Of a DNA stretch of 64,000 nucleotides, positions 36,938 through 50,849 are shown piece by piece. Below the pieces are notes generated by a model that saw only the letters and a list, made by a program, of their open reading frames with translations, made no database searches and had not been told where the DNA came from. The position numbers and the translations under genes were made by a program. This stretch comes from Portulaca oleracea. Its lineage: Eukaryota; Streptophyta; Magnoliopsida; Caryophyllales; Portulacaceae. The stretch is from assembly GCA_029582165.1 (NCBI GenBank), contig CM055868.1, positions 25,760,891 through 25,824,890 on the forward strand, written 5' to 3'. Positions within the stretch are counted from its first letter, which is position 1. The number at the start of each line of letters is the position of its first letter.

Positions 36938-37912
36938 TGGAGTGTATCGGATGGGGCCCAACCTCGAATCCATGGTTTCAAGTCTATCCGCGCCCTCCCG
37001 AACTCCGAGTGAAACAACTCCAAGATCGGGTGGAGAGTCCATTTCAGATGGACCCGACCATGGACGCTGAGTCATGGGTCCTCATCGAGACCTACTTTAG
37101 GCCTTTCAAAGGGTTCAAGTCCGCGGAAAATAAGAGGAAAAGGGTCAACGTGGGTTTTGAAATGGACGTGCCTTCACTCTTTAGGTCATAACTCCTTCAA
37201 TACAACTTTGATTGGTTTTAAATTTTGGGAGCCTAAAGTACACACCGAGCTTTCCATCAATATCTTATGGGCCTAAGTACACACCGAGCTTTCCCGCGAT
37301 CCTCTAGTGCCTAGAATACACTTTGCATCCGCTGCTACATCGCGCCAAGAGCGAATTTGTCGCACTCCGCGACTCCCGCTGTCCGCACGCCGATCGTAGC
37401 TCCCGTTGTCTTGTCGCACTGACGACAACCTTCGCGCCGCGACCTTCTTATGTTCGGCCATCGCCGCTAAATTTGTTCCGCCGCACGCACGATACCACCG
37501 TGGCACCCGCGAACCTCCTTCCCTACCGCCGTCAGCAAGTGTTTGGTGTTAAATGTTATGTTTTACTATTTTACCCCCATTAGTATAAATACCCGCTTTA
37601 GCTTGTTTTTCAAGATAGTTTTTCGTTGACAAATGATTTGCTAATGCAACGAAAGGGTTTTCCCCTAGTTTTCTCTCAAAAAATCTTGTTCTTTCTTTAT
37701 CCATTTGTTGACGGTGGTTTTAGCAAGTCATTCCTTTAGTGATTATTTAGCGGATTACCTCGATAATCATGGGGTGTTAGGCCTAAGTTGGGAGTCTCCT
37801 CGCTCAAGGTCATATCCTTCCTTTGGGTGTCAAGCCTTTGTTCGTGTTGATCATCGCCTCCCATTCACACACTCAAGTTAATCTTCACCCACTCACGCAA
37901 CTGTAACGCCCA
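36938..37912 (+). repeat. LTR A9
   Basis: 975 bp, TATA box at 37584-37591. It ends CGCCCA rather than CGCTCCA, and the two primer-binding sites read TGGTATCGAGC and TGCATCGAGC. Confidence 0.78.
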
Positions 37913-40196
37913 TTTTGGTATCGAGCTTTTCCTATCCGCTCCATTTTGCATCGAGCTTTGGTTTTTCATTTAGCTTGAATTTTTCAATGTTCTTGCTAGT
38001 GTGTTCTCCAAAGGTTTGTTTTTGTGGATTGAATGCAAATATTGGTGATCCCCATTTCCTTTGCAATCCAAGAGTATTGAATACTTTCTATTGTATTTGT
38101 ATTTGGTATTTTGAAGCAATTTGGAGCTTTGACGAGAAGTTGGAAAATAGTGCACACAAGGTGTTCGATGAAATGTCCAAGTGAGAAAACACAAAGAACC
38201 CTTAGCCAAACACTAGCCAACTAAAAAAGAACCCCAAACTCAACAAATTATCCCAAACACAATCCGTCCTTCACCCTTACTATTGTTATGGCCCTCATGC
38301 CGAGACTTGAGATTCGATTCACGAACATTCAAAATACTCTTGATGGCCTCTTGACTCAAGTAAACAACATTGACATCAAGCATCGATTTAACCCGCGATT
38401 TAACGAAGGAGGTTCACTAGAAGACATATCCGCCCTCCTCCTCCTATGAGTCGAGTGATGATGATAGAGGCTCATTTCGACACCATCGCCGACGGAAGTG
38501 GTTGAGAAGTCCCACGGAATTAATTCTATGATATGAAGATCAAAATTACTTAATTCAATGGCAATCAATCCCGAGATTATCTCGAATTGGTCCAAATCAT
38601 GGAGAGGATTTTTGAAATTGTGGATTATAGCGATGAACATGCCTTCAAGGTTCCAAGATTGAAGCTCACCAAGGTTGCATCCCTTTGATTTGAGAATGTC
38701 AAGGCAAAAGAGCTAACGAGGGTCGAGCAAACGCCACCTCATAGACATGGCTAACGCAATCGATGAATGAGTGAATCTTGCCTAACACTTACAAGCGAGA
38801 GGTTAACCATGAACCCATTCCATCACTTGATGGTCAAAGAGGAAGAGAGGATTCCTCTTGAAAGAAGCCATTCCACTGCTCCCACTAACGGCCTTTACGC
38901 CCCAAAATGTGTCAAATGTAGGTGTATGGGACACGATGCTTTGCAATGTCCGACAATGGCTAAGGTCAAGCTTGATTGAAGAATCTTTTGGTGTGGAGGA
39001 GTATACAAGTGACATGGTAGAAGGGGTTGATGAGCGTAAGGTCAATTCCACACTTAGAAAGTTTGAGGAGGTTGAGAAAAGGAAAGTTCAATGAACGAAT
39101 GTATGAAGGGAAAGCTCATGAGCTTCGGTGTACATGGTGAGATTGATGAAGTTCCTAATCAAGAGGAGGATGCGAACGCCGACCTTGCCCTTCCTCTTAT
39201 CCTTGTTGAAAAGCCTTCAAGAAGGTCATTCGATTTTATCATTACCACCAATCGAGAAATTATGCACCAATGGAGACGACTTACATTCCTTCCACTCATG
39301 GGCACTCAAATTCTTCTCCATGGAAGAACAAGGTAACCAAGGCTCCTTTGAAAAATATTGAATCAAGTTTGAAAGATGCACGTTGTGGTGTAGAGTCTGG
39401 GTGAGTCGCATGACCTTTGGGAGGCATTGATTATTCGAGAATGTTTGTTGGCGTGATAAGTTTTATGATAAGCATGTGTTGTCCCCGATCGGAATTTCTA
39501 TACTGAGTGAAATGCTAAGAATCTAGGTGTTTGTTTTGTGTTTAGTGGAATTTGGGATTGAGATGCCTTGATTATAGTTCAACCTAAGTATTTGAGCTCT
39601 TCATTTGTGTCCTCCATCGATGAATATTTCTTGTATGTTGGTCGTTGTGATGTGAACTACTGTATGCCATACATGTTATTTGGGCGCCATTGGTTATTCG
39701 AGAACGTGTTTTTGATAGGGTGCTATTTGAAATTTGGTATGCAATGTTTGTGGGAGTGTTTGTCAAATGAAGATTGTTCTTTGAATTTGATCTCTTGAAT
39801 CCCTTTAGCCCCACATCAAATCAAACCCGGTGGGAAGTGAGTTGCGAACCTTGTCCTTTGGAGCGAAACACGGGTTGAGTGTGCTTTGGTGACGATGAGC
39901 AAACTCTTGGTTTGTCTTTACCTTGCAATGAGCCAAGTGAGGATGTGTGTTCTCAAGTACCTCAAAATACTCCTGCCTTCCCATAATCCCTATCCGCACA
40001 CAACAAGCCTCCATTCTTTTCTTTCATTTCGATGATGGATACGCCGTAGGGTTCAAAGCTAATTGGGCGCCTCTTGTGTATGTTCATTGCAATAGGGAAA
40101 TTCGTGATTTTCAAGGTTCCTTGAGCTAAATTATAGAGAGGATCTCGCTTTAACTCCCAAGAGTTGAGGGCAAACTATTTTTCAAGAAGAGGAGTA
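37913..40196 (+). pseudogene. Family A internal region 9 with broken gag
   Basis: Knuckle at 38908-38949. The stretch after it reads AACGAATGTATGAAGGG, a deletion variant unlike either of the other two forms in the array. The capsid region has 'ccctttgatttgag', a stop in place of tryptophan, as in regions 2, 10 and 11. Confidence 0.8.
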
Positions 40197-41180
40197 TGGA
40201 GTGTATCGGATGGGGCCCAACCTCGAATCAATGGTTTCCAAGTCTATCCGCGGACCCTCCCGAGAACCTGATTGAAACAACTCAAAGAACGGGTGGAGAG
40301 TCCATATCAGATGGACCCGACCATGGACGCTGAGTCATGGGTCCTCATCGAGACCTACTTTAGGCCTTTCACATTGTTCGAAGTCTTTCGGAAAAATAAG
40401 AGGAAAAGGGTCAACGTGGGTTTTTGAAATGGACGTGCCTTCACTCTTTAGGTCATAACTCCTTCAATACAACTCTGATTGGTTTTAAATTTTGGGAGCC
40501 TAAAGTACACACCGAGAGCTTTCCATCAATATCTTATGGGCCTAAGTACACACCGAGAGCTTTCCCGATCCTCTAGTGCCTAGAATACATCACAGATCCG
40601 CTGCTACATCGCGTCCTAGCCGAATTTGTCGCACCCGCGACTCCCGCTGTCCAGACGCCGATCGTAGCTCCCGTTGTCTTGTCGCACTGACGACCACCTT
40701 CGCGCCGCGACCTTCTTATGTTCGCCATCGCCACGCTAAATTTGTTCCGCCGACGCACGCATACCACCGTGGCACCCGCGAACCTCCTTCCTACCGGCCG
40801 CGCAAGTGTTTGGTGTTAAATGTTATGTTTTACTATTTTACCCCCCATTAGTATAAATACCCGCATTTAGCTTGTTTTTCAAGATAGTTTTTCATTTAAT
40901 GATTTGCTAATGCAACGAAAGGGTTTTCCCCTAGTTTTCTCTCAAAAAATCTTGTTCTTTCTTTATCCATTTGTTGACGATGGTTTTAGCAAGTCATTCC
41001 TTTAGTGATTATTTAGCGGATTACCTTGGATAATCATGGTGGGGTGTTAGGCCTAAGTTGTGAGTCTCTCGCTCAAGGTCATATCCTTCCTTTGGGTGTT
41101 GAAGCCTTTGTTCGTGTTGATCATCGCCCCATTCACACACTCAAGTTAATCTTCACCCACTCACGCAACGGTAACGCCCA
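40197..41180 (+). repeat. LTR A10
   Basis: 984 bp, TATA box at 40852-40859. The first 200 bp (about 40225-40390) carry a cluster of base substitutions not seen in other copies, for example 'gaatcaatgg', 'tgattgaaac', 'agaacggg' and 'cacattgttcg'. Both primer-binding sites show the GCATCGAGC or GGTATCGAGC variants. Confidence 0.78.
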
Positions 41181-43489
41181 TTTTGGTATCGAGCTTTTCC
41201 TATCCGCTCCATTTTGCATCGAGCTTTGGTTTTTCATTTAGCTTGAATTTTTTCAATGTTCTTGCTAGTGTGTTCTCCAGTGTTTGTTTTTGTGGATTGA
41301 ATGCAAATATTGGTGATCCCCATTTCCTTTGCAATCCAAGAGTATTGGAATACTTTCTATTGTATTTGTATTTGGTATTTTTGAAGCAATTTGGAGCTTT
41401 GACGAGAAGTTGGAAAATAGTGCACACAAGGTGTTCATGAAATGTCCAAGTGAGAAAACACAAAGAACCCTTAGCCAAACACTAGCCAACTAAAAAGAAC
41501 CCCAAACTCAACAAATTATCCCAAACACAATCCGCCCTTCACCCTTACTATTGTTATGGCCTCATGCCGAGACTTGAGATTCGATTCACGAACATTCAAA
41601 ATACTCTTGATGGCCTCTTGACTCAAGTAAACAACATTGACATCAAGCATCGTGATTTAACCCGCGATTTAACGAAGGAGGTTCACTAGAAGACATATCC
41701 GTCCTCCTCCCTCCTATGAGTCGAGTGATGATGATAAAGGCTCATTTCGACACCATCGCCGACGGAAGTGGTTGAGAAGTCCCCACGGAATTAATTCTAT
41801 GATATGAAGATCAAAATTACTAATTCAATGGCGCATCGATCCCGAGATTATCTCGAATTGGTCCAAATCATGGAGAGGATTTTTGAAATTGTGGATTATA
41901 GCGATGAACATGCCTTCAAGGTTCCAAGATTGAAGCTCACCAAGGTTGCATCCCTTTGATTTGAGAATGTCAAGGCAAAAAGAGCTAACGAGGGTCGAGC
42001 AAACGCCACCTCATAGACACGGCTAACGCAATCGATGAATGAGTGAATCTTGCCTAACACTTACAAGCGAGAGGTTAACCATGAACCCATTCCATCACTT
42101 GATGGTCAAAGAGGAAGAGAGGATTCCTCTTGAAAGAAGCCATTCCACTGCTCCCACTAACGCCTTTACGCCCCAAAATGTGTCAAATGTAGGTGTATGA
42201 CACGATGCTTTGCAATGTCCGACAATGGCTAAGGTCAAGCTTGATCAAGAATCTTTTGGTGTGGAGGAGTATACAAGTGACATGGTCGAAGGGGTTGATG
42301 AGCGTAAGGTCAATTCCACACTTAGAAAGTTTGAGGAGGTTGAGAAAAAGGAAAGTTCAATGAACGCGCTAATGTCCTCGAGGTCGATGAAGGAAAGCTC
42401 ATGAGCTTCGGTGTACATGGTGAGATTGATGAAGTTCCTAATCAAGAGGAGGATGCGAACGCCGACCTTGCCCTTCCTCTTATCCTTGTTGAAAAGCCTT
42501 CAAGAAGGTCATTCGATTTTATCATTACCACCAATCGAGAAATTAAGCACCAATGGAGACGACTTACATTCCCTTCCACTCACGGGCACTCAAATTCTTC
42601 TCCATGGGAAGAACAAGGTAACCAAGGCTCCTTTGAAAAATATTGAATCAAGTTTGAAAGATGCACGCTGTGGTGTAGAGTCTTGGGTGAGTCGTGCATG
42701 ACCTTTGGGAGGCATTGATTATTTGAGAATGTTTGTTGGCGTGATAAGTTTTATGATAAGCATGTGTTGTCCCCGATCTAATTTCTATACTTGGAGTGAA
42801 ATGCTAAGAATCTAGGTGTTTGTTTTGTGTTTAGTGGCGAATTTGGGATTGAGATGCCTTGATTATAGTTCAACCTAAGTATTTGAGCTCTTCATTTGTG
42901 TCCTCCATCGATGAATATTTCTTGTATGTTGGTCGTTGTGATGTGAACTACTTGTGTATGCCATACATGTTATTCAAGGGCGCCATTGGTTATTCGAGAA
43001 CGTGTTTTGATAGGGTGCTATTTGAAATTTGGTATGCAATGTTTGTGGGAGTGTTTGTCAAATGAAGATTGTTCTTTGAATTTGATCTCTTGAATCCCTT
43101 AGCCCCACATCAAATCAAACCCGGTGGGAAGTGAGTCATGAACCTTGTCCTTTGGAGCTAAACACGGGTTGAGTGTGCTTTGGTGACGATGAGCAAACTC
43201 TTGGTTTGTCTTTACCTTGCAAATGAGCCAAGTGAGGATGTGTGTTCTCAAGTACTCAAAATACTCCTGCCTTCCCATAATCCTCTATCCCCACACAACA
43301 AGCCTCCATTCTTTTCTTTCATTTCGATGATGGATACGCCGTAGGTTCAAAGCTAATTGGGCGCCTCTTGTGTATGTTCATTGCAATAGGGAAATTCGTG
43401 ATTTTCAAGGTTCCTGAGCTAAATTATAGAGAGGATCTCGCTTTAACTCCCAAGAGTTGAGGGCAAACTATTTTTCAAGAAGAGGAGTA
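41181..43489 (+). pseudogene. Family A internal region 10 with broken gag
   Basis: The zinc knuckle (about 42179-42218) is broken by a two-base loss: ATGGGACAC became ATGACAC between the second and third ligands. The rest follows the unit plan. Confidence 0.8.
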
Positions 43490-44451
43490 TGGAGTGTATC
43501 GGATGGGGCCCAACCTCGAATCCATGGTTTCAAGTCTATCCGCGCCCTCCCGAGAACTCGAGTGAAACAACTCCAAGATCGGGTGGAGAGTCCATTTCAG
43601 ATGGACCCGACCATGGACGCTGAGTCATGGTCCTCATCGAGACCTACTTTAGGCCTTTCAAAGGGTTCAAGTCCGTCGGAAAATAAGAGGAAAAGGGTCA
43701 ACGTGGTTTTTGAAATGGACGCGCTTCACTCTTTAGGTCATAACTCCTTCAATACAACTCGATTGGTTTTAAATTTTGGGAGCCTAAAGTACACACCGAG
43801 AGCTTTCCATCAATATCTTATGGGCCTAAGTACACACCGAGAGCTTTCCGCGATCCTCTAGTGCCTAGAATACACTGCAGATCCGCTACATCGCGGCCAT
43901 AGCCGAATTTGTCGCACCCGCGACTCCCGCTGTCCGCACGCCGATCGTAGCTCCCGTCTTGTCGCACTGACGACCACCTTCGCGCCGCGACCTTCTTATG
44001 TTCGGCCATCGCCGCTAAATTTGTTCCGCACGCACGCATACCACCGTGGCACCCGCGAACCTCCTTCCCCACCACGCGCGCAAGTGTTTGGTGTTAAATG
44101 TTATGTTTTACTATTTTACCCCCATTAGTATAAATACCCGCTTTAGCTTGTTTTTCAAGATAGTTTTTCGTTGATTTAATGATTTGCTAATGCAACGAAA
44201 GGGTTTTCCTAGTTTTCTCAAAAATCTTGTTCTTTCTTTATCCATTTGTTGACGGTGGTTTTAGCAAGTCATTCCTTTAGTGATTATTTAGCTGATTACC
44301 TCGATAATCATGGTGGGGTGTTAGGCCTAAGTTGTGAGTCTCCTCGCTCAAGGTCATATCCTTCCTTGGGTGTCAAGCCTTTGTTCGTGTTGATCATCGC
44401 CCCATTCACACACTCGTTAATCTTCACCCACTCACGCAACGGTAACGCCCA
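43490..44451 (+). repeat. LTR A11
   Basis: 962 bp, TATA box at 44129-44136. It has the 'gatttaatgatt' variant near 44173 and loses several bases in the 'ggtggggtg' to 'cctccttgctc' part. Confidence 0.78.
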
Positions 44452-46766
44452 TTTTGGTATCGAGCTTTTCCTATCCGCTCCATTTTGCATCGAGCTTTGG
44501 TTTTTCATTTAGCTTGAATTTTTTCAATGTTCTTGCTAGTGTGTTCTCCAAAGGTTTGTTTTTGTGATTGAATGCAAATATTGGTGATCCCCATTTCCTT
44601 TGCAATCCAAGAGTATTGGAATACTTTCTATTGTATTTGTATTTGGTATTTTTGAAGCAATTTGGAGCTTTGACGAGAAGTTGGAAAATAGTGCACACAA
44701 GGTGTTCATGAAATGTCCAAGTGAGAAAACACAAAGAACCCTTAGCCAAACACTAGCCAACTAAAAAGAACCCCAAACTCAACAAATTATCCCAAACACA
44801 ATCCGCCCTTCACCCTTACTATTGTTATGGCCCTCATGCCGAGACTTGAGATTCGATTCACGAACATTCAAAATACTCTTGATGGCCTCTTGACTCAAGT
44901 AAACAACATTGACATCAAGCATCGTGATTTAACCCGCGATTTAACGAAGGAGGTTCACTAGAAGACATATCCGCCTCCTCCTCCTATGAGTCGAGTGATG
45001 ATGATAGAGGCTCATTTCGACACCATCGCCGACGGAAGTGGTTGAGAAGTCCCCACGGAATTAATTCTATGATATGAAGATCAAAATTACTAATTCAATG
45101 GCAAGACTGATCCCGAGATTATCTCGAATTGGTCCAAATCATGGAGAGGATTTTTGAAATTGTGGATTATAGCGATGAACATGCCTTCAAGGTTCCAAGA
45201 TTGAAGCTCACCAAGGTTGCATCCCTTTGATTTGAGAATGTCAAGGCAAAAAGAGCTAACGAGGGTCGAGCAAACGCCACCTCATAGACATGGCTAACGC
45301 AATCGATGAATGAGTGAATCTTGCCTAACACTTACAAGCTTAGAGGTTAACCATGAACCCATTCCATCACTTGATGGTCAAAGAGGAAGAGAGGATTCTC
45401 TTGAAAGAAGCCATTCCATCGTTTCCCACTAACGGCCTTTACGCCCCAAAAATGTGTCAAATGTAGGTGTGGACACGATGCTTTGCAATGTCCGACAATG
45501 GCTAAGGTCAAGCTTGATTGAAGAATCTTTTGGTGTGGAGGAGTATACAAGTGACATGGTCAAGGGGTTGATGAGCGTAAGGTCAATTCCACACTTAGAA
45601 AGTTTGAGGAGGTTGAGAAAAAGGAAAGTTCAATGAACGCGCTAATGTCCTCGAGGCCGATGAAGGGAAAGCTCATGAGCTTCTTGGTGTACATGGTGAG
45701 ATTGATGAAGTTCCTAATCAAGAGGAGGATGCGAACGCCGACCTTGCCCTTCCTCTTATCCTTGTTGAAAAGCCTTCAAGAAGGTCATTCGATTTTATCA
45801 TTACCACCAATCGAGAAATTAAGCACCAATGGAGACGACTTACATTCCTTCCACTCATGGGCACTCAAATTCTTCTCCATGGGAAGAACAAGGTAACCAA
45901 GGCCTCCTTTGAAAAATATTGAATCAAGTTTGAAAGATGCACGTTGTGGTGTAGAGTCTTGGGTGAGTCGTGCATGACCTTTGGGAGGCATTGATTATTT
46001 GAGAATGTTTGTTGGCGTGATAAGTTTTATGATAAGCATGTTGTCCCCGATCGGAATTTCTCTATACTTGGAGTGAAATGCTAAGAATCTAGGTGTTTGT
46101 TTTGTGTTTAGTGGCTAATTTGGGATTGAGATGCCTTGATTATAGTTCAACCTAAGTATTTGAGCTCTTCATTTGTGTCCTCCATCGATGAATATTTCTT
46201 GTATGTTGGACGTTGTGATGTGAACTACTTGTGTATGCCATACATGTTATTTGGGCCATTGGTTATTCGAGAACGTGTTTTTGATAGGGTGCTATTTGAA
46301 ATTTGGTATGCAATGTTGTGGGAGTGTTTGTCAAATGAAGATTGTTCTTTGAATTTGATCTCTTGAATCCCTTTAGCCCCACATCAAATCAAACCCGGTG
46401 GGAAGTGAGTCATGAACCTTGTCCTTTGGAGCGAAACACGGCCGAGTGTGCTTTGGTGACGATGAGCAAACTCTTGGTTTGTCTTTACCTTGCAATGAGC
46501 CAAGTGAGGATGTGTGTTCTCAAGCACCTCAAAATACTCCTGCTCCTTCCCATAATCCCCTATCCCCACACAACAAGCCTCCATTCTTTTTCTTTCATTT
46601 CGATGATGGATACGCCGTAGGTTCAAAGCTAATTGGGCGCCTCTTGTGTATGTTCATTGCAATAGGGAAATTCGTGATTTTCAAGGTTCCTTGAGCTAAA
46701 TTATAGAGAGGATCTCGCTTTAACTCCCAAGAGTTGAGGGCAAACTATTTTTCAAGAAGAGGAGTA
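44452..46766 (+). pseudogene. Family A internal region 11 with broken gag
   Basis: The knuckle (about 45452-45490) has lost the ATG codon between the cysteine pair and the histidine, giving C-X2-C-X3-H-X4-C, which should not fold as a normal CCHC knuckle. It keeps the long (non-deleted) form after the knuckle. Confidence 0.8.
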
Positions 46767-47747
46767 TGGAGTGTATCGGATGGGGCCCAACTCGAATCCA
46801 TGGTTTCCAAGTCTATCCGCGCCCTCCCGAGAACTCCGAGTGAAACAACTCCAAGATCGTGGAGAGTCCATTTCAGATGGACCCGACCATGGACGCTGAG
46901 TCATGGGTCCTCATCGAGACCTACTTTAGGCCTTTCAAAGGGTTCAAGTCCGCCTAAAAATAAGAGGAAAAGGGTCAACGGGTTTTTGAAATGGACGCGC
47001 CTTCACTCTTTAGGTCATAACTCCTTCAATACAACTCTGATTGGTTTTAAATTTTGGGAGCCTAAAGTACACACCGAGAGCTTTCCATCAATATCTTATG
47101 GGCCTAAGTACACACCGAGAGCTTTCCCGCGATCCTCTAGTGCCTAGAATACACTGTTGCATCCGCTGCTACATCAAGGCCCCAAGAATTTGTCGCACCC
47201 GCGACTCCCGCTGTCCGCACGCCGATCGTAGCTCCCGCTGTCTTGTCGCACTGACGCACCACCTTCGCGCCGCGACCTTCTTATGTTCGGCCATCGCCGC
47301 TAAATTTGTTCCACGCACGCACGATACCACCGTGGCACCCGCGAACCTCCTTCCCAAATACCGTCGCAAGTGTTTGGTGTTAAATGTTATGTTTTACTAT
47401 TTTACCCCCCATTAGTATAAATACCCGCCTTTAACTTGTTTTTCAAGATAGTTTTTCGTTGACGAATGATTTGCTAATGCAACGAAAGGGTTTTCCCCCA
47501 GTTTTCTCTCAAAAAATCTTGTTCTTTCTTTATCCATTTGTTGACGGTGGTTTTAGCAAGTCATTCCTTTAGTGATTATTTAGCGGATTACCTTGGATAA
47601 TCATGGTGGGGTGTTAGGCCTAAGTTGAGAGTCTCCTTGCTCAAGGTCATATCCTTCCTTTGGGTGTTGAAGCCTTTGTTCGTGTTGATCATCACTCCCA
47701 TTAACACACTCAAGTTAATCTTCACCCACTCACGCAACTAACGCCCA
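46767..47747 (+). repeat. LTR A12
   Basis: 981 bp, TATA box at 47416-47423. Its R/U5 shares 'atcactcccattaac' and the 'agttgagagtctcc' deletion with A5. Its primer-binding sites are TGCATCGAGC and TGGTATCGTGAGC. Confidence 0.78.
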
Positions 47748-50060
47748 TTTTGCATCGAGCTTTTCCTATCCGCTCCATTTTGGTATCGTGAGCTTTGGTT
47801 TTTCATTTAGCTTGAATTTTTTCAATGTTCTTGCTAGTGTGTTCTCCAAAGGTTTGTTTTTGTGGATTGAATGCAAATATTGGTGATCCCCATTTCCTTT
47901 GCAATCCAAGAGTATTGGAATACTTTCTATTGTATTTGTATTTGGTATTTTGAAGCAATTTGGAGCTTTGACGAAGTTGGAAAATAGTGCACACAAGGTG
48001 TTCATGAAATGTCCAAGTGAGAAAAACACAAAGAACCCTTAGCCAAACACTAGCCAACTAAAAAAGAACCCCCAAACTCAACAAATTATCCCAAACACAA
48101 TCCGCCCTTCACCCTTACTATTGTTATGGCCTCATGCCGAGACTTGAGATTCGATTCACGAACATTCAAAATACTCTTGATGGCCTCTTGACTCAAGTAA
48201 ACAACATTGACATCAAGCATCGATTTAACCCGTGATTTAACGAAGGAGGTTCACTAGAAGACATATCCGCCCTCCTCCCTCCTATGAGTCGAGTGATGAT
48301 GATAGAGGCTCATTTCGACACCATCGCCGACGGAAGTGGTTGAGAAGTCCCCACGGAATTAATTCTATGATATGAAGATCAAAATTACGAATTCAATGGC
48401 GCATCGATCCCGAGATTATCTCGAATCGTCCAAATCATGGAGAGGATTTTTGAAATTGTGGATTATAGCGATGAACATGCCTTCAAGGTTCCAAGATTGA
48501 AGCTCACCAAGGTTGCATCCCTTTAATTTGAGAATGTCAAGGCAAAAAGAGCTAACGAGGGTCGAGCAAACGTCACCTCATAGACATGGCTAACGCAATC
48601 GATGAATGAGTGAATCTTGCCTAACACTTACAAGCGAGAGGTTAACCATGAACCCATTCCATCACTTGATGGTCAAAGAGGAAGAGAGGATTCCTCTTGA
48701 AAGAAGCCATTCCACTGCTCCCACTAACGGCCTTTACGCCCCAAAAATGTGTCAAATGTAGGTGTATGGGACACGATGCTTTGCAATGTCCGACAATGGC
48801 TAAGGTTGAAGCTTGATTGAAGAATCTTTTGGTGTGGAGGAGTATACAAGTGACATGGTCGAAGGGGTTGATGAGCGTAAGGTCAATTCCACACTTAGAA
48901 AGTTTGAGGAGGTTGAGAAAAGGAAAGTTCAATGAACGCGCTAATGTCCTTGAGGCCGATGAAGGGAAAGCTCATGAGCTTCTTGGTGTACATGGTGAGA
49001 TTGATGAAGTTCCTAATCAAGAGGAGGATGCGAACGCCGACCTTGCCCTTCCTCTTATCCTTGTTGAAAAGCCTTCAAGAAGGTCATTCGATTTTATCGT
49101 TAACACCAATCGAGAAATTAAGCACCAATGGAGACGACTTACATTCCTTCCACTCATGGGCACTCAAATTCTTCTCCATGGGAAGAACAAGGTAACCAAG
49201 GCTCTCCTTTGAAAAATATTGAATCAAGTTTGAAAGATGCACGTTGTGGTGTAGAGTCTTTGGGTGAGTCGCATGACCTTTGGGAGGCATTGATTATTTG
49301 AGAATGTTTGTTGGCGTGATAAGTTTTATGATAAGCATGTGTTGTCCCCGATCGGAATTTCTATACTGGAGTGAAATGCTAAGAATCTAGGTGTTTGTTT
49401 TGTGTTTAGTGGCGAATTTGGGATCGAGATGCCTTGATTATAGTTCAACCTAAGTATTTGAGCTCTTCATTTGTGTCCTCCATCGATGAATATTTCTTGT
49501 ATGTTGGTCGTGTGATGTGAACTACTTGTGTATGCCATACATGTTATTTGGCGTCATTGGTTATTCGAGAACGTGTTTTGATAGGGTGCTATTTGAAATT
49601 TGGTATGCAATGTTTGTGGGAGTGTTTGTCAAATGAAGATTGTTCTTTGAATTTGATCTCTTGAATCCCTTAGCCCCACATCAAATCAAACCCGGTGGGA
49701 AGTGAGTTGCGAACCTTGTCCTTGGAGCGAAACACGGCCGAGTGTGCTTTGGTGACGATGAGCATACTCTGGTTTGTCTTTACCTTGCAGAGCCAAGTGA
49801 GGATGTGTGTTCTCAAGTACCTCAAAATACTCCTGCTCTTCCCATAATCCCCTATCCCCACACAACAAGCCTCCATTCTTTTCTTTCATTTCGATGATGG
49901 ATACGCCGTAGGGTTCAAAGCTAATTGGGCGCCTCTTGTGTATGTTCATTGCAATAGGGAAATTCGTGATTTTCAAGGTTCCTTGGAGCTAAATTATAGA
50001 GAGGATCTCGGTTTTAACTCCCAAGAGTTGAGGGCAAACTATTTTTCAAGAAGAGTAGTA
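47748..50060 (+). pseudogene. Family A internal region 12 with broken gag
   Basis: Intact knuckle at 48748-48789 and the long form after it. The capsid segment reads 'gaatcgtccaaat' at about 48423 in place of 'gaattggtccaaat'. The second frame is broken near 49510 and 49720. Confidence 0.8.
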
Positions 50061-50270
50061 TGTAGTGTATCGGGATGGGGCCCAACTCGAATCCATGGTT
50101 TCCAAGTCTATCCGCGCCTCCCGAGACTCGAGTGAAACAACTCCAAGATCGGGTGGAGAGTCCATTTCAGATGGACCCGGGACCATGGACGTTGAGTTGC
50201 GGGTCCTCATCGAGACCTACTTTAGGCCTTTCAAAGGGTTCGAAGTCTGTCGGAAAAATAAGAGGAAAAG
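50061..50270 (+). repeat. LTR A13, left part, interrupted
   Basis: Begins TGTAGTG (TGGAG in the others). It is cut at 50270 by the B1 solo LTR and resumes at 55541-55579, where it is cut again by the B2 array. Confidence 0.8.
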
Positions 50271-50849
50271 TGATGCATAATTGATGGCCTTATGCATCAA
50301 GGTCAACCATGGAGACATCTAATACTCACCTAGAAGGTAGAAGAGTTCAAGTCTCTCTTTTATCTCTCTACTTGGAAGGGATCAACTCATGCGGACGTAT
50401 ACTTTTGCTCCTTAATTCAAGGACCGTGAAGCTATCATAGAAGTCATCCTAGAAGGGATTATTCTACATTCCAAGAGCTTTCATATGGTTCAAGAATCTT
50501 TGAATTTGGATGAGAATCCAAGGAGTTATTCATATTTGTAATATAGTTTAGTATATTGTTTTCTTTATGATGTAAGCATTAGGATGAATGATGTAAGCCC
50601 TTAAGGGGTCTTTTCTTGAAGCTAGTGACGCCTAAGTGGGTCAGTAGCTATAAATACCCCCTCCTAGGTGCTTGTAATTCATTCAATTCATTCAAGTCAT
50701 TCACATTGAATTTTTCAAACACATGTTGTGTTCTTTCTAGCATTTGTGCTAGGCGTTTTCGTCTCTCTTTTGTGGGATTCGAAATATCCCCTTCTTCTAG
50801 CTAAGGGTGGCAACCTTAGTGGTGAAAGGAAGGAATTGGAGTATTCTTG

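Noticed and set aside
1..50270. Ribosomal intergenic spacer array
   Set aside because: The 3.3-kb period and CpG-rich block suggested it, but no rRNA sequence occurs, and the unit has LTR ends, primer site, polypurine tract and Gag.
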